Assembly: GCF_004005495.1 (NCBI RefSeq)
Contig: NZ_RZYA01000024.1
Coordinates: 1-64,000 of the forward strand
Direction of reading: 5' to 3'
Origin: Streptomyces antnestii
GTDB lineage: Bacteria > Actinomycetota > Actinomycetes > Streptomycetales > Streptomycetaceae
DNA: 64,000 bases
Part shown: positions 57,598 to 64,000 of the stretch, one piece after another
Numbering within the stretch: the stretch's first letter is position 1
Layout of the letters: each line of letters starts with the position of its first letter
The notes under the pieces: model-generated
What the model saw: only the letters and a program-made list of their open reading frames with translations
Databases searched by the model: none
What the model was told of the DNA's origin: nothing
Program-made: the position numbers and the translations under genes

Positions 57598-57643
57598 GAC
57601 CCACCGGCCCGCACCCGCCCGACGGCCCCGGCCCGCGCAAGCC

Positions 57644-59491
57644 CTACGCGGACAATTCCGACCGCAACGCGTCCCGCAACCGCCCAGCCCGCTCCGCAAC
57701 CTCCGGAGGCCCAAGCTCGACAGCCCGATGCGCCCACCGCTGCCCCTCGACCAGATCCCCGCGCCGAGCACAGAGCAGCGCAAGCCGAAGCGCCGCCCGC
57801 CCGTGCCCCGCGTCAGCGGCCCGCGTCCACCACAGCGCGGCCTCCGGCTCGCTCCCCTCGCGGGCGAGCAGCAGCCCGAGATTGAACGCACCGTTCCGCG
57901 ATCCTGCCTCCGCGGCCTCCCGGTACCACCGCGCCGCGGACACCACGTCACCCCGCGCCGCGGCCAGCATCCCGACCCGCACCTGCGCACGCCGGTGCCC
58001 CTGCTCGGCGGCCCGCTCGTACCACTCCTCGCACTCGGCGCGCTCACTGACGCACTCGCCGAGCGCAGGCGGCCCGGGCGGCGGCTGCCGCGCGTCGAGG
58101 ACGGTCGCCAGCCGGTACGCGCCCTCCGCACTGCCCCCACCCGCCGCGCACCGCAGGTGACGCTCGGCGGCCTGCTCGTCACCGTCGCGCAGCCGGGCGA
58201 TCCCGGCCTGCAGCGCGGCCTCGGTGTGCCCGCCCGCCGCAGCCCGCTCGTACCACTGCAGGGCGGCGCCCTGGTCACCCCGGCTCGCGTGCAGGATGCC
58301 GAGGTTGAAGGCGGCGTCCACGCTGCCCGCCTCGGCCGCCTTGGAGAACCACGGCTCGGCGCCCGCCGCGTCGCGGCCCTGGAGCAGCAGTACGGCCAGC
58401 GCGTTCGCCGCCTCGCGGTGGCCGGCGTAGGCGGCACGCCGGTACCACTGGTCGGCCTGCGCGGTGCGGCCCTGCTCGGCGCAGAGCAGCCCGAGGTTGT
58501 ACGCGCCGTTGATGTCGCCTGCGTCCATGGCCGCGCGGTACCAGCGCTCCGCGGTCTGGGTCTCACCGCGCTGGGCGTGCAGGGCGCCGAGCGCGTTCGC
58601 CGCGTTGCCGTCGCCGTCCTGGGCGGCGCGCAGCCACCAGACGGCCGCGCTCTCCTCGTCGCCCGCGTCGCGCAGCAGGAACGCGAGCGCGCACGCGGCC
58701 CGCGCCTCGCCGTCCTTGGCGGAGTTCAGATACCAGCGGCCGGCTTCCTTGAGCTCGCCGCGCCGCTCCAGGATCGCGCCGAGGTGCAGGGCGGCCCGGC
58801 GGTGTCCGCGCGCGGCGGCCTGCCGGTACCACTGCTCGGCCTCCGCGGCCGGGGGCAGTTTCCTGCGGGTTCCGGTCGCGGTCGGATCACCGGAGGCACC
58901 GGTCTCGGCGCGTAGAGCCCCCTCAGGGCGCTGCTGTGCGGCGCGGCGGTCGAGGGTGCGGGCGAGCCGGTAGGCCGCCTCGCGGTGGCCGTGCTCGGCG
59001 GCGGCGCGCATCCAGCGCTCGGCGCCGGCGTCGCCGCGGTGTTCGAGGAGGTCGGCGAGGGCGTAGGCGCCGAGGGCGTGACCCTGCTCGGCGGACTGGC
59101 GCAGCCAGTACTCGGCGGCGGGCTCGTCCCCGCGCTCGCGGTGGTGGCGGCCGAGCGCGTGCGCGGCGGCCGCCGAGCCGGCCACGGCGGCGATCCGCCA
59201 CCAGCCGGCGGCCTCGTCCGCGTATCCGCGCTGGTGAAGGAGAACACCGAGGTTGTTGGCGGCGGCGCGGTCGCCCGCGGCCGTGGCGGCGCGCAGCTGC
59301 GGCTCGGCGCCGTCGAGGTCACCGCGGCGCAGCAGCATGGCTCCGAGGACACTCATCGCCTCGACGTCGCCGGACTCGGCCGCCGGCCGATGGCGTTCTT
59401 CCTCCGCGGCCGCCCCGGGTTCCTCCCGGTCGGCCGGCTGCGCAAACCGCCCTGTCTCCAACAGAGTTGCCTTGTCCCCCATAACGTTCAT
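57644..59491 (-). CDS. Sel1/TPR-repeat protein
   Basis: 615 aa, about 14 Sel1-like repeats of 33-36 residues (typical units WYRRAAYAGHREAANALAVLLLQGR, WWLRAAQDGDGNAANALGALHAQRG). The N-terminal 40 residues are acidic and disordered; an insert interrupts the array at 175-200. Cytoplasmic, no signal peptide. Such solenoids act as scaffolds; the partner is unknown. AGGTGG precedes ATG 59491. The gene is bracketed by identical initiator tRNA genes. Confidence 0.88.
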   Translation of the reverse strand: MNVMGDKATLLETGRFAQPADREEPGAAAEEERHRPAAESGDVEAMSVLGAMLLRRGDLDGAEPQLRAATAAGDRAAANNLGVLLHQRGYADEAAGWWRIAAVAGSAAAAHALGRHHRERGDEPAAEYWLRQSAEQGHALGAYALADLLEHRGDAGAERWMRAAAEHGHREAAYRLARTLDRRAAQQRPEGALRAETGASGDPTATGTRRKLPPAAEAEQWYRQAAARGHRRAALHLGAILERRGELKEAGRWYLNSAKDGEARAACALAFLLRDAGDEESAAVWWLRAAQDGDGNAANALGALHAQRGETQTAERWYRAAMDAGDINGAYNLGLLCAEQGRTAQADQWYRRAAYAGHREAANALAVLLLQGRDAAGAEPWFSKAAEAGSVDAAFNLGILHASRGDQGAALQWYERAAAGGHTEAALQAGIARLRDGDEQAAERHLRCAAGGGSAEGAYRLATVLDARQPPPGPPALGECVSERAECEEWYERAAEQGHRRAQVRVGMLAAARGDVVSAARWYREAAEAGSRNGAFNLGLLLAREGSEPEAALWWTRAADAGHGRAALRLALLCARRGDLVEGQRWAHRAVELGPPEVAERAGRLRDALRSELSA

Positions 59492-59653
59492 CGTCGCACC
59501 ACCTGCAACCTGGGTACACCGGGTATACCGCAGCCATTGAGGTCACTACAGCGTTTTGTCGACTTGCCCACAGGGAGATAAGTGAAACACAAAAACCTCA
59601 ACTACCCCCGGGAGAAGCACGCTTCGCACGCACACACGCTTGTGAGCACATGA

Positions 59654-59693
59654 CGAAGGCCCGGATCCTGAATGATCAGGATCCGGGCCTTCG
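59654..59693 (-). terminator. Terminator downstream of tRNA-fMet copy 2
   Basis: Perfect 18-bp arms cgaaggcccggatcctga / tcaggatccgggccttcg, 4-nt loop, just 3' of the tRNA on its strand. Confidence 0.9.
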
Positions 59694-59700
59694 CCTGCAG

Positions 59701-59774
59701 TAGCGGGGACAGGATTTGAACCTGCGACCTCTGGGTTATGAGCCCAGCGAGCTACCGAGCTGCTCCACCCCGCG
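59701..59774 (-). tRNA. Initiator tRNA-fMet (CAT), copy 2
   Basis: 74 nt, identical base for base to the copy at 57360-57433. Same C1:A72 and GGG/CCC initiator marks. CCA not encoded. Confidence 0.97.
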
Positions 59775-59817
59775 CCGTTGTGTTCAAACCGTACCACGGC
59801 GCGAGGGGGTCACTCGC

Positions 59818-62775
59818 TCAGCTGCTCGATCCTCCACTGTCCTTGCTCGCGCCCTCACCTGCGCTCTTGTCGGCGTTCTTGCCGGCGCTCTTGTCGGCGT
59901 TCTTGCCGTTGCCGGCCGCCTTGTCGGCCTCGGACTGCGCCTTCTCGGCGCGCTGGAGGGCCGCCTCCAGCTTGTCCTGGGCGTCGGCGTAGGCGTGCAG
60001 GTCGCCCTTCTTCATGGCGGCCTGGCCCTCCTCGAAGGCCTTCTCCGCGTCCGCGAGGGCTTCCTTGACCGTGGAGTTCGCCGGCGGCTGCGTGGTGTCG
60101 CCACCGGGCTTCTGCGGCTCGGCCGGCGGCTGCGCGCCGTCCACACCGAACGCCTGGGTCAGCGCGTCCCCGAGATTGTCGGCGAAGCCCGTTCTGTCGC
60201 CGTAGGAGACGGCGACCTTGCGCAGCAGGGGGTACTCCGCGTTGCGGCCCTGTGCGTAGATCGGCTCGACGTAGAGGAAGCCCTTGTCGAGCGGCACCGT
60301 CAGCAGATTGCCGTAGAGGACCGTCGAGTCGGCGCCCTTCATGTCGCGGACGAAGTTCGCCACGGACGACAGGGAGTTGAGCTTGTTCTGCACCTGTTCC
60401 GGGCCGTACACCTTGTCCTCGGTGACCCGAAGCAGTCGTATCGTGCCGTAGTCCTTGCTGGTGGCGTCGGCGTCGACCGCCATGAACGCCCGCAGATTGG
60501 GGCGTCCGCTCGGTGTGAACGTCGTCGTCAGCGAGAAGTTCTGGCTCGTCTGACCCGGCATCTTCATGGACAGGTAGTACGGCGGGACCGCGCTGTTGTC
60601 CTTCTTCGTCGGGTCGTTCGGGACCTGCCACGCGTCCGACGCGTTGTAGAACTGGTCGGAGTCGGTGACGTGGTACAGCGACAGCAGTTCACGCTGGACC
60701 TTGAACATGTCCTGCGGGTACCGCAGATGATCCTTCAGCTGCTGCGGGATCGCGCTCTTGGGCTCGACCGTGCCGGGGAACGCCTTCTTCCAGGTCTTGA
60801 GGACCGGGTCCTTGTCGTCCCACGTGTACAGCTTGACCGTGCCGTCGTACGCGTCGACGGTCGCCTTCACCGAGTTGCGGATGTAGTTGACCTGGTTCTG
60901 CTGGGCCACCACCGCGCGCTGGTTGTCCCCCTCGTTGAGGGAGTCGGCCGTGGTGTCACCGAGCGTCGTACGGGACGCGTACGGGTATCCGTTCGACGTC
61001 GTGTAGGCATCGACGACCCACTGGATCTTGCCGTTGACGACGGCCGGGTAGGCGTCGCCGTCGATGGTCAGCCACGGTGCGACCGCCTCGACGCGCTCCT
61101 TGGGCGTGCGGTTGTAGAGGATCTTCGAACCGCTGCCGATGGCTCCCGAGTAGAGGATCTGCGGCTCACTGAGCGACACCGCGTAGGCGGCGCGGTTGAT
61201 CGGGTTGGAGAGGCTGACCCCACCCTTGCCGCGGTAGCTCGTGGTCTTCTGCGTGCCGTCGTCCTGCTCGTAGTCGAGCTCCTTCTGGGGACCGCCGACG
61301 ATCGAGTACTGGCGCGTCTTCTCGCCGTAGTAGATCCGCTGCTGGTAGTCGCCCAGGGTGCCGCCTGCCGGCAGGCCCGACTCGGTGAACAGGGGTGCGC
61401 CCGGGGAGTCCGGGTCGGTCTGCGTGCCCTTGGCCGAGACCGCTCCGAAGCCGTGCGTGTAGGTGAAGTGGTCGTTGATCCAGTTCCGCTTCTCCACGCC
61501 CGCGAGGTTCAGCTCGCGCAGGCCGATGACGGTGTCCTGGCCCTTGTAGCGGTCGACGTCGAGCGTCTTGGGGAACTGGTAGTACTTCCGCTCCTGTTCC
61601 AGCTGCTGGAACGTCGGCGAGACCACGTTCGGATCGTTGACCCGGTAGCTGGCCGCCGAATCGGCGTCCGTGCGCTGCTGCTTGGCGTCCTTGACCGTGC
61701 CCTTGCCGGTGTAGTCCACCGGGGACACTCCGTCGATGCCGTACGCCTTGCGGGTCGCCTCGATGTTCTTCTCGATATACGGGGCTTCCTTGGACTGCTC
61801 GTTCGGCTGGACCTGGAACTTCTGGACGATGGCCGGGTACACGCCGCCGATCAGGATCGCGGAGAGCACCATCAGGCCGAAGCCGATGACGGGCAGCTGC
61901 CAGGTGCGCCGCCATAGCGTCGCGAAGAACAGCACGGCACAGATCGCGGCGATGCAGAACAGGATGGTCTTGGCGGGCAGATACGCGTTCGCGTCGACGT
62001 ACCGCAGGCCCGTCCAGTTGTTCGTCGCCTTGAAGTCGCTCGACTTCACCGCGAGTCCGTACCGGTCGAGCCAGTACGCGACGGCCTTCAGCGCCACGAA
62101 CACGCCGAGCAGCACGGAGAGATGGCCGGTGGCCGCGGCGCTGGCGCGCGCGCCCGGGCTGGTGATGCGCAGCCCGCCGTACAGGTAGTGGGTCAGCGCG
62201 GCCGCGATCAGGGAGAGGATCGTCGCCGCGAAGCCGAAGCCGAGCAGGAACCGGTACCACGGCAGGTCGAACGCGTAGAAGGACACGTCGAGATGGAACT
62301 GGGGGTCCGTCTGGTGGAACGGCACGCCGTTCACCCACATCAGCCAGGTGCGCCACTGGGTGGCGGCGGAGGCGCCCGCGATGAGGCCGACCAGGGCGGT
62401 GACGCCGAGCAGCAGCCACTTCTTGTAGGGCGCGATGCTCATGCGGTACCGGTCGAGGCTCTGCTGCTCGATCGACATGGCGCTCAGCGGGGGCCGCAGA
62501 CGGTGCGCGAGCCAGACGTTCACTCCGACACCGGCCGCCATCAGCAGGCCGAAGACGAAGAACAGCCCGATCTTGGTCCACAGTGTGGTGGTGAACACGG
62601 ACGAGTAGTCGACCGATCGGTACCAGAGCCAGTCGGTCCAGAACCCCGCGAACATGGTGAACGCCATGCCCAGTACGGCAAGGACGCCCAGCGTCATGAG
62701 CAGGCTGCGGGCCCGCCGCGAGGGCCGGCCCACTCTGATCCGTGGCCCCGTCGGGCCTCCGCCGCGGTCCGGCAT
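59818..62775 (-). CDS. UPF0182 family large membrane protein
   Basis: 985 aa. Seven membrane spans in the first 330 residues (SLLMTLGVLAVLGMAFTMFAGF, IGLFFVFGLLMAAGVGVNVWL and others), then an extracytoplasmic domain of about 550 residues (YYQFPKTLDVDRYKGQDTVIGLRELN, HFTYTHGFGAVSA, YPQDMFKVQRELLSLYHV). A Lys/Ala/Gly tail repeats KNADKSAGKNADKSAG. The family is universal in actinobacteria with no settled function. ATG 62775 gives MPDRGGGPTG as in relatives; upstream starts lack support. Its gene ends 44 bp before tRNA-fMet copy 2. Confidence 0.93.
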   Translation of the reverse strand: MPDRGGGPTGPRIRVGRPSRRARSLLMTLGVLAVLGMAFTMFAGFWTDWLWYRSVDYSSVFTTTLWTKIGLFFVFGLLMAAGVGVNVWLAHRLRPPLSAMSIEQQSLDRYRMSIAPYKKWLLLGVTALVGLIAGASAATQWRTWLMWVNGVPFHQTDPQFHLDVSFYAFDLPWYRFLLGFGFAATILSLIAAALTHYLYGGLRITSPGARASAAATGHLSVLLGVFVALKAVAYWLDRYGLAVKSSDFKATNNWTGLRYVDANAYLPAKTILFCIAAICAVLFFATLWRRTWQLPVIGFGLMVLSAILIGGVYPAIVQKFQVQPNEQSKEAPYIEKNIEATRKAYGIDGVSPVDYTGKGTVKDAKQQRTDADSAASYRVNDPNVVSPTFQQLEQERKYYQFPKTLDVDRYKGQDTVIGLRELNLAGVEKRNWINDHFTYTHGFGAVSAKGTQTDPDSPGAPLFTESGLPAGGTLGDYQQRIYYGEKTRQYSIVGGPQKELDYEQDDGTQKTTSYRGKGGVSLSNPINRAAYAVSLSEPQILYSGAIGSGSKILYNRTPKERVEAVAPWLTIDGDAYPAVVNGKIQWVVDAYTTSNGYPYASRTTLGDTTADSLNEGDNQRAVVAQQNQVNYIRNSVKATVDAYDGTVKLYTWDDKDPVLKTWKKAFPGTVEPKSAIPQQLKDHLRYPQDMFKVQRELLSLYHVTDSDQFYNASDAWQVPNDPTKKDNSAVPPYYLSMKMPGQTSQNFSLTTTFTPSGRPNLRAFMAVDADATSKDYGTIRLLRVTEDKVYGPEQVQNKLNSLSSVANFVRDMKGADSTVLYGNLLTVPLDKGFLYVEPIYAQGRNAEYPLLRKVAVSYGDRTGFADNLGDALTQAFGVDGAQPPAEPQKPGGDTTQPPANSTVKEALADAEKAFEEGQAAMKKGDLHAYADAQDKLEAALQRAEKAQSEADKAAGNGKNADKSAGKNADKSAGEGASKDSGGSSS
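59843..59935 (-). repeat. Coding repeat in UPF0182 tail
   Basis: ttgccggcgctcttgtcggcg-type 24-bp unit about twice, with flanking partial copies, encoding KNADKSAG repeats and the end of an Ala/Lys/Asp-rich tail. Confidence 0.65.
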
Positions 62776-62907
62776 CTGGAAAGCCAAGGTGCGCACCTCG
62801 AAGTTCGAAATCGATCGGTCAGGCCCCCGTGATCGCGGACCCATCACCTATGCAACTTACTCACGCTTTACTCAGTTCCCGGTTCCGGGTACTAACGAGG
62901 CAGGATT

Positions 62908-63456
62908 GTGACCATGTCCAACACTCCCATGGCAGCCAGCCCGCTCACCCGGGCCGTACTCGAGATCGACGAGTACACCTCCGGCCTCGGCTGGGACCAG
63001 CCCGCCCGCCTCTTCGCCCTTGTCGACACCGCCCGTCTGCGGGCCCAGGAACCCGGCCTCGCGGCCCAGCTCGGCCTGGACGGCGAGCAGGAGGCCGCGG
63101 CCTTCACCCCGATCGAGCAGGACGAGGTGCCCGCCGACAAGCCCCTCGACGAGTTCCTCGGCACCATCGCCTGGCCCGACGCGGTCGTCGGCTGCGCCCT
63201 CGCGGTGGAGCGGCTGATGCTGCCGCCGTCCGCGGAGGCGTCCGTTCCGGAGGGCCTCGGTGAGGCGCAGCTCGCGAAGTGGGTGGCACAGCACCCGGAC
63301 CGCCAGGAGGTCCGGATGACGGTCGCGGTGCTGCGTGACGGCGCGCGGGAGTCGGCGCTGCGCCTGCGCGAGAAGGACTCCGCGACCGAGGTCCTCACGG
63401 GCTCGGACCTGGTCCCGGGTCTGGCCGAGGCCCTCGCGGCGACGTTCGCCGAGTAG
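62908..63456 (+). CDS. PPA1309 family protein
   Basis: 182 aa. Matches a conserved actinobacterial family: LTRAVLEIDEYTSGLGWDQPARLFALVDTARL, PIEQDEVP, WPDAVVGCALAVERLMLPP, HPDRQEVRMTVAVLRDG, LTGSDLVPGLAEALAATF. Function unknown; cytoplasmic. GTG 62908 has GAGG 7 bases upstream; ATG 62914 is the alternative. Divergent from UPF0182. Confidence 0.9.
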   Translation: MTMSNTPMAASPLTRAVLEIDEYTSGLGWDQPARLFALVDTARLRAQEPGLAAQLGLDGEQEAAAFTPIEQDEVPADKPLDEFLGTIAWPDAVVGCALAVERLMLPPSAEASVPEGLGEAQLAKWVAQHPDRQEVRMTVAVLRDGARESALRLREKDSATEVLTGSDLVPGLAEALAATFAE

Positions 63457-63468
63457 GGCGGGAACACG

Positions 63469-63503
63469 AAAGGGGCGCCGCGGTCTGTCCGCGGCGTCCC
63501 TTT
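63469..63503. terminator. Terminator between PPA1309 and PDZ/Lon genes
   Basis: 15-bp arms aaaggggcgccgcgg / ccgcggcgtcccttt with one G-T, 5-nt loop. Confidence 0.85.
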
Positions 63504-63528
63504 CCCGTACGCACGTACGGGGAACTCC

Positions 63529-64000
63529 TCAGCCCTTGGCCGTGCACTTGGGCAGGTCGGCGGTCCTGCCCGTGCGGACGTCCTTGAGGGCGGTCATCGC
63601 GTCGTCGATGGTGTCGACCTTGACGAGGGTGAGGCCGCCGGGGACGTCCTTGGCCGCCTCGGCGCAGTTGTCCTTCGGGGTGAGGAAGTAGCGCGCGCCC
63701 TTGCTGCGGGCGCCGACGGTCTTCATCTGGATGCCGCCGATCGGGCCGACCTTGCCGTCGTCGTCGATGGTGCCGGTGCCGGCCACGAACGTGCCGCCGG
63801 TGAGGTTGTCGGGCGTCAGCTTGTCGACGATGCCGAGGGCGAACATCAGTCCGGCGCTGGGGCCGCCGACGTCGGCGAGCTTGATGTCGATGGCGAACGG
63901 GAACGTGTGGTCGGTGCCGGCCTGGATGCCGACGATGGCGCGGCCGTCCTTGGCCTTCTCCGTGGTGACCGTCACGTTCTGTGTGCGGGTGGCCTGCTTG
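63529..64000 (-). CDS. YlbL-type PDZ/Lon (S16) protease, C-terminal part
   Basis: Open to the window edge; 156 residues visible. Lon-type catalytic domain: GGPSAGLMFALGIVDKL (catalytic Ser in PSAG), GTGTIDDDGKVGPIGGIQMKTVGARSKGARYFL (catalytic Lys in this stretch). The C-terminus LPKCTAKG has a lone Cys. The PDZ domain and membrane anchor expected in this family lie outside. Convergent with the PPA1309 gene. Confidence 0.88.
   Translation of the reverse strand, partial: KQATRTQNVTVTTEKAKDGRAIVGIQAGTDHTFPFAIDIKLADVGGPSAGLMFALGIVDKLTPDNLTGGTFVAGTGTIDDDGKVGPIGGIQMKTVGARSKGARYFLTPKDNCAEAAKDVPGGLTLVKVDTIDDAMTALKDVRTGRTADLPKCTAKG

Noticed and set aside
59716..61917. 733-codon plus-strand open frame over the UPF0182 gene
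   Set aside because: Antisense shadow of a well-supported family gene; composition is Val/Leu/Arg/Gly-rich as expected from the complement of high-GC codons, with no domain.

Overview
The window is Streptomyces chromosome: very high GC with strong third-position GC bias, GTG and leaderless starts, and marker genes for Ni-SOD, WblE, the Das chitosugar system, SigR-RsrA and albaflavenone. From memory, gene order resembles the S. coelicolor region from about SCO5255 (sodN side) down to about SCO5170, with a local insertion of an encapsulin operon. I see no prophage, insertion sequence or CRISPR array.

Layout. 1-7.9 kb: end of an amino-acid ABC ATPase, a CGNR regulator, sodX and sodN (nickel superoxide dismutase and its protease), an ATP-grasp protein, an MFS exporter, DUF952, an ECF42 sigma factor with its DGPF partner, a DHFR-like reductase and a divergent TetR. 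7.9-15.4 kb: GNAT acetyltransferase, a family 2B encapsulin shell gene coupled to a polyprenyl diphosphate synthase, amidase, PLP enzyme, Na+/H+ antiporter, UBP zinc finger. 15.6-21.1 kb: anti-sigma/SigH pair, lipid kinase, wblE, PdtaS-type histidine kinase. 21.3-28.4 kb: aminosugar regulon nagB, nagZ, dasABC, dasR with four dre-like DasR sites. 28.6-31.3 kb: symporter pair and a lipoprotein. 31.3-36.3 kb: nrdA-nrdB-nrdS under two NrdR boxes and a cobalamin riboswitch. 36.3-39.2 kb: CYP170-type P450 and epi-isozizaene synthase. 39.5-46.9 kb: def, a TPR-like protein, an HD/HD-GYP pair, rsrA-sigR, a hydrolase and an SRAP protein. 47-54.3 kb: M50-like peptidase, aroA, rsgA, SMR exporter, hisN, CBS protein, catalase and divergent Fur repressor. 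54.4-57.3 kb: ABC importer. 57.3-64 kb: two identical initiator tRNA genes flanking a Sel1-repeat gene, UPF0182 membrane protein, PPA1309-family protein and a PDZ/Lon-type protease running off the end.

Functional themes: redox and metal stress (Ni-SOD, SigR/RsrA, catalase/Fur, WblE), aminosugar sensing (DasR regulon), deoxyribonucleotide supply, and isoprenoid metabolism (encapsulated prenyl synthase, albaflavenone). Two sequence-level patterns run through the window: tandem repeats lying on stop codons, and a leaderless-promoter spacing TANNNT-N6/7-start. The most unusual single locus is the DGPF-ECF42 junction, where a 32-bp triplication makes two micro-ORFs chained by overlapping stop and start codons.
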